64,000 nt of DNA, from positions 62,001 through 126,000 of the forward strand of contig JAMPYF010000005.1 of assembly GCA_023700805.1 (NCBI GenBank), given 5' to 3'. Made by a program: the position numbers and the translations under genes. Source of the stretch: Sulfuritalea sp. GTDB taxonomy: Bacteria > Pseudomonadota > Gammaproteobacteria > Burkholderiales > Rhodocyclaceae. Within the stretch, counting starts at the first letter, position 1; the number at the start of each line of letters is the position of its first letter. Shown in pieces: positions 35,320-43,222 of the stretch. The notes under the pieces are model-generated. The model did not search any database. It saw only the letters and a program-made list of their open reading frames with translations, and was not told the origin of the DNA.

Positions 35320-35372
35320 TTACATCGGACTCGGTGCGGCCTGAACCAAGGTCATTATGCAGGGAGGCTTCC

Positions 35373-35438
35373 ATGTGGCAGGAGTTGATTGTTCCGATAG
35401 CGCCCGATAATGGGTTGGCGCGGGTGCGAGGCGACTGA
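35373..35438 (+). CDS. Possible 21-residue leader peptide
   Basis: ATG at 35373 preceded by AGGGAGG, a better ribosome binding site than that of the main gene. It encodes MWQELIVPIAPDNGLARVRG plus Asp and stops at TGA overlapping the ATG of the downstream gene (TGATG). It could couple translation or be the remains of an earlier N-terminus. No regulatory codon run is seen. Confidence 0.35.
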   Translation: MWQELIVPIAPDNGLARVRGD

Positions 35439-36760
35439 TGGGGTCCGCATCCGTGTGGCAAATCGACCCCACAGTAACTCCGGCCGCCGCCAAAGCGGCC
35501 GCCGACTATCTGCGCCAGGCTGTACTCGATGCCGGCAGTGGGCCGGAGTGGCCGTCGCAGGCTTTTCCGCTACGCCTGGAATCGGTGGGGGTTGTCGGTG
35601 CCGGGGTGATGGGTTCGGGGATTGCAATCAGTTTCCTCAATGCAGGGATTCCCGTGGTTTTGCTGGACCGCTCGCCCGAAGCCCTGGCGGGCGGCGTTGC
35701 GCGAGTCCACGAGGCACTGCAATCTTCGCGCCGCAAGGGGCGGTTGACGGCGCCCGATGTCGAGCAAATGATGGCTCTTCTGCATCCGACGATGGAGTGG
35801 GGCGATCTGGCGGCGGCCGATTGGGTGGTCGAGGCGGTATTCGAGAATCTCGATCTCAAGCGCAATGTCATGGCGGCCATGGGCAAGACGTGCAAGCCGC
35901 AAGCGGTGTTGGCGAGCAACACTTCTTCGCTGGATATCGATGATCTGGCGCGTGCCAGCGGCCGACCGCAGGATGTGGTCGGCATGCTGTTTCTGGTGCC
36001 GGCGAATGTCCAGCCATTGATCGAGGTGGTGCGCGGGGCGGCCAGCAGTGATTATGCGTTGTTCATGGCTCGACAAGTGGCGATCCGAGTGCGGCACATT
36101 CCTGTGCAAAGCAGGGTCGGATTCGGTTTCATCGGTACGCGCATGGTCGCTGCGATGCTGCGCGAAGCCGATTTCCTGCTGCTCGATGGCGCGACGCCGC
36201 AACAGATCGATCGCGCCATGGAGAGTTTTGGCTTTGCCATGGGGCCATGTCGCAGCCTGGACCTGATCGGTCTCGATACCGCGTGTCAGGTCCTCGCCGA
36301 GCGCGAGAAAGCACTGGCGCCAAACGATCATCCTGCCTACCGTCAGCCGACCAAGGTGCTGCACGCCATGGGGCGCCTGGGACAGAAGAGCGGGCAGGGC
36401 TATTACACCTATGAAGGTCGTCAGCCGCTGCCGGATGCGACGGTGATGCGGGTGGTGGCGGACATTGCGTCCTCCCATGGCATCCGGCGCCGTCGCAGCA
36501 TTGCCGACAGTGAGATCGTCGGGCGCTGCGTGTTGTCACTGGTGAATGAGGCTTGGCGGCTGTTGCAGGAAGGCATCGCCCATCGCCAGAGCGACATCGA
36601 TCTGATCTGGGCCTATGGCTATGGCTTTCCGCGCAGCCGCGGCGGCCCGTTGTATTACGCCGCTAGTCAGGGCACTGCCGCTGTGCGCCGCGAAATGGCG
36701 GCCATCGCCCGGCGTAGCGGCGATGATCGCTACGGCTACTGGACCGCGAACGCCGCCTGA
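35438..36760 (+). CDS. Solo 3-hydroxyacyl-CoA dehydrogenase homologue with altered active site
   Basis: 440 residues, equivalent to the dehydrogenase half of FadB-type proteins without the enoyl-CoA hydratase half. The NAD site GVVGAGVMGSGIA (about 51-63) and the two C-terminal domains are complete. The catalytic His, in GMHFF of the neighbour encoded at 44718, is Leu184 here (GMLFLVPAN). The Asn of the GNRM motif is Thr234 (FIGTRM), while the partner Glu196 is kept. The usual dehydrogenase reaction is therefore doubtful; a binding or regulatory role is possible. Flanked by a 157-bp direct repeat and preceded by operator palindromes. Confidence 0.82.
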   Translation: MGSASVWQIDPTVTPAAAKAAADYLRQAVLDAGSGPEWPSQAFPLRLESVGVVGAGVMGSGIAISFLNAGIPVVLLDRSPEALAGGVARVHEALQSSRRKGRLTAPDVEQMMALLHPTMEWGDLAAADWVVEAVFENLDLKRNVMAAMGKTCKPQAVLASNTSSLDIDDLARASGRPQDVVGMLFLVPANVQPLIEVVRGAASSDYALFMARQVAIRVRHIPVQSRVGFGFIGTRMVAAMLREADFLLLDGATPQQIDRAMESFGFAMGPCRSLDLIGLDTACQVLAEREKALAPNDHPAYRQPTKVLHAMGRLGQKSGQGYYTYEGRQPLPDATVMRVVADIASSHGIRRRRSIADSEIVGRCVLSLVNEAWRLLQEGIAHRQSDIDLIWAYGYGFPRSRGGPLYYAASQGTAAVRREMAAIARRSGDDRYGYWTANAA

Positions 36761-36841
36761 GCCTGCTGCCCGCTCTTGTGCCGGACTTCGCGGTTCCCAT
36801 ATGCTGCGAAGCCTCAGAGTCTGGCCGCCTTTCACGAGCCA

Positions 36842-36999
36842 GCAAACCCCCGCGAGCCGGACCGTGATGCTCGCGGCGGCAAGCGGCGAAGCAGGGCCTG
36901 CCGGCACGCCCCAGGCACCAAGCCCCGAATGAATCCTGCTGTTTCCGGTCGCCAGGCAAGCTGTCGACCAGAAACCTTGATGTAAATAGGGCTTCCCCG
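36842..36999 (+). repeat. 157-bp direct repeat, right copy
   Basis: Contains a decapitated C-terminal fragment of ylqF (ASRTVMLAAASGEAGPAG...) with stop near 36931 and the same 3' flank as 34891-34956. It shows the intervening 2 kb sits between duplicated ends. No other gene is seen in 36761-37112. Confidence 0.85.
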
Positions 37000-37112
37000 T
37001 ATAGTTCGATCTCAAATTAACCCGATCTTGGTCTATTTCGCCACGAATTGGCGACCGTCGGGGAAATGCATGGCGTCGAGGAGGGATGTTTCATGAAAGG
37101 CGTCAAGGGACG

Positions 37113-38264
37113 ATGAGTCTTTGGGACACGCGGAATCCTTTGCCTGCGGGACGTAGCTGTGCGCCCGGAATTCGGCAATGGCTGGTGCTGGCCCCGCTCC
37201 TGATCGGACTCTGCGCCTGCGCACCGGTTGCCACCAAGCAGACCAAGGCCGCCGCCCCGCAAAACCTGCTGTGGCCCCCGCCTCCGGATCTGCCGCGCTT
37301 CGAATTCGAGACCGTCCTGCAGTCCGCCACCGACATCACGGTGGAAAGCGACGCCGAGCGCTGGCAACGCTCGATCCAGGGTGGGCGGCCGCTCAGCGAT
37401 GCAGTGGTGCTCGACAAGCCCTCGGCGATCGCCAGCCGGGCCGGCCGCGTCTATGTCGCGGAACCCTCGGCCAGCGCCATCACGGTCTTCGATGCTTCGC
37501 GCAAGCGGCTGTTTCGCTTCGGCCTGCGCGAACCCAATGTCCTGAAACGTCCCCAGGCCCTTGCCCTCGACGACGAGGGCAAGGTCTATGTGCTCGATCC
37601 GCAGTTGCGCAAGGTGATGGTTTTCGACGCCATCGGGCTGTTCGTCCATTCGATCGCCCTCGGCCGCAAATTCACCAATCCCGTGGGCCTCGCCGTGCAG
37701 GGCGACGGCAAGACCGTCTATGTGGTGGATCGCGGCAATGTCGAGCAGGACGATCACAAGGTAGTGGCACTCGCGCCCGACGGCAGCGAGCGCTTCCGCC
37801 TCGGTCCGCGCGGCAAGGCACCCGGGCAGTTCAATATTCCGCTGGCGGCCACGGTCGCCGCCGACGGGACGCTCTACGTCGTCGATTCGGGAAATTTCCG
37901 GATCCAGGCATTCGGCGCCAAGGGCGAATTCAAGTTCCAGTTCGGCGGGGCGGGAACCGGGATCGGCCTGTTTTCGCGCCCGCGCGCCATCTCCCTGGAC
38001 CGCGACGGCAATATCTATGTCGGCGACGGCGGCTTCAACAATGTGCAGATTTTCAGCCCCGCCGGTCAGTTGCTGATGCCGCTGGGCCAACTGAGCCGCG
38101 ACCCCGGCCCCGGCAACTACGCCCTGCTTGCCGGTGTCGCGATCGATGAGACCGGGCGCCTGTATGTGCTGGACCAGTACTTCAAGAAGATCGAAGTGTT
38201 TCGCTGGCTGAACGACGACGAAGCGCGCCAGAAAATGGCGGCCCGCAAGCAGCGCCAGAGCTAG
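37113..38264 (+). CDS. NHL-repeat beta-propeller lipoprotein
   Basis: 383 residues from ATG at 37113 (MSLWDTRNPLP); an in-frame ATG at 37086 has GAGGAGGG immediately against it, too close to be ideal. A hydrophobic leader ends in LIGLCAC, a plausible lipobox (LCAC), predicting a lipoprotein. At least five NHL-type units follow, such as RPQALALDDEGKVYVLDPQLRKVMVFD and RPRAISLDRDGNIYVGDGGFNNVQIFSPAG. These form a beta-propeller often involved in protein or ligand binding. Located 26 bp before a pentahaem cytochrome gene, so the two probably work together at the cell surface or periplasm. Confidence 0.82.
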   Translation: MSLWDTRNPLPAGRSCAPGIRQWLVLAPLLIGLCACAPVATKQTKAAAPQNLLWPPPPDLPRFEFETVLQSATDITVESDAERWQRSIQGGRPLSDAVVLDKPSAIASRAGRVYVAEPSASAITVFDASRKRLFRFGLREPNVLKRPQALALDDEGKVYVLDPQLRKVMVFDAIGLFVHSIALGRKFTNPVGLAVQGDGKTVYVVDRGNVEQDDHKVVALAPDGSERFRLGPRGKAPGQFNIPLAATVAADGTLYVVDSGNFRIQAFGAKGEFKFQFGGAGTGIGLFSRPRAISLDRDGNIYVGDGGFNNVQIFSPAGQLLMPLGQLSRDPGPGNYALLAGVAIDETGRLYVLDQYFKKIEVFRWLNDDEARQKMAARKQRQS

Positions 38265-38290
38265 ACCGCTCCACCGAGGAGGAAAAACTC

Positions 38291-39247
38291 ATGATGCGCA
38301 ACACACTCCCTGTCCCGAATCGATCCGGACTACGCAAGGCACCGGGCCGCATTTCTCTGCTCACGGTGTTTCTCCTCGCCGGCCTGGTCCTGCTCGGCCT
38401 TGGCGCCGGCGACAGCAGCGCGGACGGCGACCTGACCAGCAAGTTCTCCAATCAGGACAGCATCCGCAACACCCGGCACAACCTGACGCAGCGGCAGGCC
38501 ACGGGCGGCCCGTCGGGCGTCAACATGGACCCCTATCGCAACGACTATGGCGAGATCTGCGTTTACTGCCATACCCCCCACGCCGCCAACACCAATGTCG
38601 GGGCGCCGCTCTGGAACCGGGCCATTCCGAACACCACCTACACCGTTTACAGTTCCAACAGCATGAGCCAGACGGCATCCCAGCCGGGTGCCGCCTCGCT
38701 GGTCTGCCTGTCCTGCCATGACGGCCAGCAGGCGGTGGATGCGATCATGAACATGCCCGGCTCGGGACGCTACAGCACCACGCCGAACGCCGGCTCGCCA
38801 GTCGGCAATACGTTTCTGAATTCCTGGACCAATCCAAGCGGCCCGGACGCGACTGCGCACGCAGCCCTGAAACAGGGCGAATGCCTCGCCTGCCATGCAT
38901 CGAACGCCGGAATTCTCGGCGCCGGCGCCGCCGACTTCACGGTCGCGGCGATCGGCACCAACTTGCGCGACGATCATCCGGTCGGCGTCAAGTACCCGGC
39001 AACCAATGGCGACGGTACCGACTGGAAGACGCCGGGCGGCAGCGTCTCGGGTGCGAAATTCTTCGACGACGACGCCGACAACCACATGGACAAGGGCGAA
39101 ATCCGCCTCTACGGCAACGGCGCCGACGCGTCGGTCGAATGCGGCTCCTGCCACGATCCCCACGGCGTCAGCAGCGGCTCGCTGTTCAACGCGACTTTCC
39201 TGCGCAAGCCACGCGCCACGGTTTGCCTCTCCTGCCACACCAAGTAG
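38291..39247 (+). CDS. Multihaem (pentahaem) c-type cytochrome
   Basis: 318 residues with an N-terminal hydrophobic export signal (about 22-40) and five CXXCH motifs at residues 90-94, 139-143, 198-202, 284-288 and 312-316, several followed by PH or additional His for distal ligation (CVYCHTPH, CGSCHDPH). Start is preceded by GGAGG. Resembles the doubled CXXCH-motif cytochromes seen in respiratory or extracellular electron transfer. No reductase subunit is adjacent, so the electron donor and acceptor are unknown. Confidence 0.88.
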   Translation: MMRNTLPVPNRSGLRKAPGRISLLTVFLLAGLVLLGLGAGDSSADGDLTSKFSNQDSIRNTRHNLTQRQATGGPSGVNMDPYRNDYGEICVYCHTPHAANTNVGAPLWNRAIPNTTYTVYSSNSMSQTASQPGAASLVCLSCHDGQQAVDAIMNMPGSGRYSTTPNAGSPVGNTFLNSWTNPSGPDATAHAALKQGECLACHASNAGILGAGAADFTVAAIGTNLRDDHPVGVKYPATNGDGTDWKTPGGSVSGAKFFDDDADNHMDKGEIRLYGNGADASVECGSCHDPHGVSSGSLFNATFLRKPRATVCLSCHTK

Positions 39248-39561
39248 CTTCCGCTATTTCCTGAGCGGCGCCAAGCCGCAAGGATGGCTGCACGTTATTC
39301 CGCAGTGCAGCATTTGAATTCCCATTGCCGTGCCGGACATGCGCCGCGAACAATTCGCGGCCATTCGCCGCAGGGCTGTGGCCCCGCAGCGCTTGGACCG
39401 AACCAAAGGGCGCCTGCGGGACTCAAAAAATCGTTTACAGCCCATCCCACAATCAGTATCATCTATCGTGTATTACAGAACTAAGTTCCGCTAAGCAGAA
39501 CACGCTGATTCAGTCACCGGAGCCAGGACCAGGACCGGACTACCTACAGGAGGACACATCC
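39248..39561. other. Intergenic region upstream of the liv operon
   Basis: 314 bp without a gene. A short dyad CCGCGAA-CAA-TTCGCGG lies near 39345, and an operator-like palindrome at 39485-39501. The promoter of livK is presumably between these and the strong AGGAGG site before 39562. Confidence 0.6.
39485..39501. promoter_or_regulatory. Operator-like palindrome GTTCCGC-N3-GCAGAAC
   Basis: GTTCCGCTAAGCAGAAC, one mismatch from perfect, 61 bp upstream of livK. Shares its half-site with the palindromes at 35024 and 35299. Confidence 0.55.
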
Positions 39562-40800
39562 ATGAAGAGCAGCTTCGTCAAACGCCTCACCCTTGCCGCG
39601 AGCCTCATGCTGATCGGCGGCAGCGCCGCCGCCCAGGTCAAGATCGCCTACATCGACCCGCTGTCCGGACCTTTTGCCAACGTCGGCGACGGCGGCCTCA
39701 AGGGCTTCAAGGAAGCCGCCGAGATCCTGGTCAACCAGAAGGGCGGCATCATGGGCCAGAAGCTCGAATTCGTCGGCTTCGACAACAAGGGCAGCCCCCA
39801 GGAAAGCCAGATCCAGCTCAAGGCCGCGATCGACCAGGGCTTCCGCTTCATCACCCAGGGCAACGGCTCCGGTGCCGCCCATTCGCTGATCGATGCGGTG
39901 AACAAGTGGAACGCGCGCAACCCCGACAAGACGGTGCTGTTCTTCAATTACGCGGCGGTCGATCCGACGCTGACCAACGAGAAATGCAGCTTCTGGCATT
40001 TCCGCTTCGACGCCAACACCGACATGAAGATGGAGGCCATCACCAGCTTCATGGAAAATGACAAGAAGATCAAGAAGGTCTTCATCATCGGCCAGGACTA
40101 CGCCCACGGCCACCAGGTCGCCCGCGCCGCCAAGGAAATGCTGGCCAGGAAGCGCAAGGACATCAAGATCGTCGGCGAGGACCTGCACCCGATCGGCCGC
40201 GTCAAGGACTTCGCTCCCTACGTCGCCAAGATCAAGGCCTCCGGCGCCGACACGGTGATCACCGGCAACTGGGGCAACGACCTCTCGCTGCTGGTCAAGG
40301 CCGCCAAGGATGCCGGCCTCAAGACCCGCTTCTTCACCTATTACGCGGGCGGCCTCGGCACACCGCAGGCCATGGGCGCCTCCGGCGAAAACCAGGTGCT
40401 GCAGCTCACCGAATGGCACATGAACGTACCGACCAAGTCGACCGAGAAGTTCGCGCTGGACTTCAACAAGAAGTATCCGGGCCTCTACTTCTACTACCTG
40501 CGCGTCAATACCATGACCGAGATGGTGGCCAAGGCGATGAACACCGCCAAGTCGACCGATCCCAAGGCCGTGGCCCTGGCGCTGGAAGACATGCGCTTCC
40601 CGGCCGAGAACGGCGAAGTCTGGATGCGCAAGAGCGACCACCAACTGATGCAGCCGCTGTTCATCTCGGTGTTCAGCAAGCAGGACGGCAAGACGGTCAA
40701 GCACGACTCCGAAGGCACCGGCTACGGCTGGAAGACCCTGGCCTCGATCTCGCAGCGCGATTCGCAGCTGCCGACCTCCTGCATCATGGAACGTCCGTAA
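39562..40800 (+). CDS. Branched-chain amino acid-type ABC transporter, substrate-binding protein
   Basis: 412 residues starting MKSSFVKRLTLAASLMLIGGSAAAQ with a signal peptide; the ribosome site AGGAGG fixes this start. The mature protein opens VKIAYIDPLSGPFANVGDGGLKGFKEAAEILVNQKGG, the type I periplasmic binding-protein pattern of LivK-like proteins. In this cluster the ligand is more likely a carboxylic acid or its precursor degraded by the downstream beta-oxidation enzymes than an amino acid (inference). Confidence 0.9.
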   Translation: MKSSFVKRLTLAASLMLIGGSAAAQVKIAYIDPLSGPFANVGDGGLKGFKEAAEILVNQKGGIMGQKLEFVGFDNKGSPQESQIQLKAAIDQGFRFITQGNGSGAAHSLIDAVNKWNARNPDKTVLFFNYAAVDPTLTNEKCSFWHFRFDANTDMKMEAITSFMENDKKIKKVFIIGQDYAHGHQVARAAKEMLARKRKDIKIVGEDLHPIGRVKDFAPYVAKIKASGADTVITGNWGNDLSLLVKAAKDAGLKTRFFTYYAGGLGTPQAMGASGENQVLQLTEWHMNVPTKSTEKFALDFNKKYPGLYFYYLRVNTMTEMVAKAMNTAKSTDPKAVALALEDMRFPAENGEVWMRKSDHQLMQPLFISVFSKQDGKTVKHDSEGTGYGWKTLASISQRDSQLPTSCIMERP

Positions 40801-40822
40801 GCAGGCTTTCCGCTTGAGCCAG

Positions 40823-40850
40823 CCCGGAGGCAGAGCCTGCCTCCGGGTTT
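40823..40850 (+). terminator. Hairpin between livK and livH
   Basis: CCCGGAGGCAG-AGC-CTGCCTCCGGG followed by TTT. An 11-bp perfect stem with only a short T run, so likely a partial terminator or 3' stabiliser that lets the binding protein be made in excess over the permease. Confidence 0.65.
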
Positions 40851-40896
40851 CGATTCGCCCCACCGTCGCATCCAAACCGCATAGCCAGGAGGTCCA

Positions 40897-41835
40897 GTGG
40901 AGTTCGTCGTCATTTCGCTGCTGAACGGCATCACCTACGGCCTGCTGCTGTTCATGCTGTCGTCCGGGTTGACGCTGATTTTCAGCATGATGGGCATCCT
41001 CAATTTCGCCCATGCCAGCTTCTACATGCTCGGCGCCTACTTCGCCTACCAGATCAGCACCTGGGTCGGCTTCTGGCCCGGCCTGCTGGTCGCGCCACTG
41101 CTGGTCGGCGCCGTCGGCGCGGCGGTGGAGCGCTACGGCCTGCGCCGCGCGCACCGCTTCGGCCACGTCGCCGAACTCTTGTTCACCTTCGGCCTGGCCT
41201 TCCTGGTCGAGGAAATCGTGCACCTGATCTGGGGCAAGGTCGCGGTCGATTACCGGATTCCGCTCGAACTCGACGGCACCCTGTTCACGCTGTTCGACAC
41301 CTCCTTTCCTATCTACAAGGGTTTCATGATGCTGGTCTCGGTCGGCATGCTGGTGGCCCTCTACATGCTGCTGACGCGCACCCGCATCGGCCTCATCATC
41401 CAGGCCGCGCTGACCAAGCCCGACATGGTCGAGGCGCTGGGTCACAACGTGCCGAGGATCTTCATGCTGGTCTTCGGCGGCGGCACCGCGCTGGCAGGCC
41501 TGGCCGGCGTCATCGGCGGCAATGCCTTCGTCACCGAACCGGGCATGGCGGCGGCGGTCGGCAGCATCGTCTTCGTCGTCGTCGTGGTCGGCGGCCTCGG
41601 TTCGCTCACCGGCGCCTTCGTCGCCTCGCTGCTGATCGGCTGCATCCAGACCTTCTCGGTGGCGATGACGCTGTCCATCACCGACGTCTTCGCCCTGATC
41701 GGCGTCGCGCTGCCCGAAGGTTCGCAGGTGGCCCGCCTGACCATCACCCAGCTGGCGCCGGTGCTGCCCTACGTGCTGATGGTGGCGATCCTGATCTTCC
41801 GCCCGCGCGGCCTTATGGGAGCGAGGGAATCATGA
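40897..41835 (+). CDS. livH: LivH-type ABC transporter permease
   Basis: 312 residues with about eight hydrophobic helices. N-terminal LLNGITYGLLLFMLSSGLTLIFSMMGILNFAHASFYMLGAY is the conserved LivH signature. A cytoplasmic coupling segment appears at about 165-190 (QAALTKPDMVEALGHNV). The start is GTG or the codon at 40897 after AGGAGG. Second gene of the liv transporter. Confidence 0.9.
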   Translation: MEFVVISLLNGITYGLLLFMLSSGLTLIFSMMGILNFAHASFYMLGAYFAYQISTWVGFWPGLLVAPLLVGAVGAAVERYGLRRAHRFGHVAELLFTFGLAFLVEEIVHLIWGKVAVDYRIPLELDGTLFTLFDTSFPIYKGFMMLVSVGMLVALYMLLTRTRIGLIIQAALTKPDMVEALGHNVPRIFMLVFGGGTALAGLAGVIGGNAFVTEPGMAAAVGSIVFVVVVVGGLGSLTGAFVASLLIGCIQTFSVAMTLSITDVFALIGVALPEGSQVARLTITQLAPVLPYVLMVAILIFRPRGLMGARES

Positions 41836-41910
41836 ACAGCGCCGTGTGCAGGGCCGCCCCAAACCGGCGCAAGACAACATCATGGAGGCTGCGCCAGCAG
41901 CCGAACCTTG

Positions 41911-41949
41911 GTCACCCCCGCCCTCGGGGCCGGGGCTGGGGGGTGGGCT
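41911..41949. repeat. C/G-rich hairpin repeat in the livH-livM spacer
   Basis: GTCACCCCCGCCCTCGGGGC followed by CGGGGCTGGGGGGTGGGC, part of a 115-bp spacer between two permease genes that are normally adjacent. Related to 3965, 23571 and 53142. Confidence 0.5.
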
Positions 41950-41950
41950 C

Positions 41951-43222
41951 ATGAGTTCGATATTTTCCCGCGGCCGGCTGCTGCTCTGGGGCGCCTGCCT
42001 GGTGGTCGCGATAGCCCTGCCGCTGGTATTCAAGAGCGGCTTCATGCTCTCGCTGCTATGCCAGATCGGCATCATGGTGGTGTTCGCGCTGTCCTACAAC
42101 ATGCTGCTGGGCCAGACCGGCCTGCTCTCCTTCGGCCATGCCGTGTATTACGGCCTCGGCGCCTTCATCACCATGCACACGCTGAACCTGATCGGCAAGG
42201 ACGGCAGCCCGCTGGTGGTGGCGCTGCTGCCGCTGGTCGGCGGCCTTGCCGGCATGCTGGCCGGCGTCGTGCTCGGCTATGTGACGACCAAGAAGGCCGG
42301 CACCACCTTCGCCATGATTTCGCTCGGCATCGGCGAACTGGTCGCCGCCTGCGCGCTGATGTTCCCCGGCTTCTTCGGCGGCGAAGGCGGCGTCTCGGGC
42401 AACCGCGTGATCGCCAAGCAGGCCTTCCTCGGCTTCACCTGGGGGCCGCAGGTCGAGATGTACGGCCTGATCGTGGCCTGGGCCTTCCTTGCCACCGTCG
42501 CCATGTTCGCCCTGACGCAGACGCCGCTGGGGCGCATGGCCAACGCGGTGCGCGACAACCCCGAGCGCGCCGAGTTCGTCGGCTACGACACGCAGCGCGT
42601 GCGCTACCTGATGCTGATTCTCTCGGGTCTCTTCGCCGGCATCGCGGGCGGCCTCACGGCGCTCAACTACGAAATCGTCACCGCCGAGACGCTGAACGCC
42701 CATACCTCGGGCGTGGTGCTCTTGATGACCTTCGTCGGCGGCATCGGCTTCTTCTACGGGCCGATCATCGGCGCGATCCTGATCAGCGTGATGCAGATCG
42801 TGATCGGCGGCATGACGCATGCGTGGCTGCTCTACTTCGGCCTGTTCTTCCTGTTCATGGTGCTGATGGCACCGGGCGGCATCGCCAGCGTCATCACCGT
42901 GCAGCACAAGCTGTGGCAGGCCGGCCTGCTGGGCCGCATGCTGCCGCATTACCTGGCCACGGCCCTGCCCGTGCTGGTGCTCCTGGCCGGCCTGGTCGGC
43001 CTGATCGAAATGGGCTATGCGCTGTTGGCCGGCGAAGGAGTTGGCGCTGGCGACACGGCGACCAAGGTCATGGGCATGCAATTGCAGTTGAATGCGCCCG
43101 AACCCTGGGCGGCGGCACTGGCCACCGCGGCGCTGGGCCTGCTGCTGACGCGCTGGATCGGCGGCCGCACCCGCGTGGCCTGGAACGCCGCGCTCGCCGC
43201 CTTGCATGGAGACAAGGCATGA
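41951..43222 (+). CDS. livM: LivM-type ABC transporter permease
   Basis: 423 residues from ATG at 41951 (MSSIFSRGRLLLWG). The frame is open upstream, but that part is low-complexity Pro/Gly translated from a C/G-rich repeat. The LivM core is present: YNMLLGQTGLLSFGHAVYYGLGAF and RAEFVGYDTQRVRYLML. A C-terminal extension after the usual end contains GEGVGAGDTATK, encoded by a copy of the dispersed motif (43035-43060), then one more hydrophobic helix. The tail looks like repeat-derived or repeat-interrupted sequence. Confidence 0.88.
   Translation: MSSIFSRGRLLLWGACLVVAIALPLVFKSGFMLSLLCQIGIMVVFALSYNMLLGQTGLLSFGHAVYYGLGAFITMHTLNLIGKDGSPLVVALLPLVGGLAGMLAGVVLGYVTTKKAGTTFAMISLGIGELVAACALMFPGFFGGEGGVSGNRVIAKQAFLGFTWGPQVEMYGLIVAWAFLATVAMFALTQTPLGRMANAVRDNPERAEFVGYDTQRVRYLMLILSGLFAGIAGGLTALNYEIVTAETLNAHTSGVVLLMTFVGGIGFFYGPIIGAILISVMQIVIGGMTHAWLLYFGLFFLFMVLMAPGGIASVITVQHKLWQAGLLGRMLPHYLATALPVLVLLAGLVGLIEMGYALLAGEGVGAGDTATKVMGMQLQLNAPEPWAAALATAALGLLLTRWIGGRTRVAWNAALAALHGDKA
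43035..43060 (-). repeat. Dispersed motif, copy 4 (inside livM)
   Basis: AAGGAGTTGGCGCTGGC then GACACGGCG, in frame within livM, translated as GEGVGAGDTA. Confidence 0.75.

Larger units (their letters stand above)
34957..35372. other. AT-richer intergenic region with operator-like palindromes
   Basis: About 416 bp of visibly lower GC than the surroundings. No credible gene. It contains AGAGACTGGTCTCT (34973-34986) and two palindromes of the GTTCCGC-N3-GCGGAAC type. Composition suggests acquired DNA. Confidence 0.6.

Noticed and set aside
41846..41950. LivM start at 41846 or 41882
   Set aside because: The upstream codons are read from a C/G-rich repeat and give a Pro/Gly-rich stretch without family similarity; MSSIFSRG at 41951 precedes the first membrane helix.
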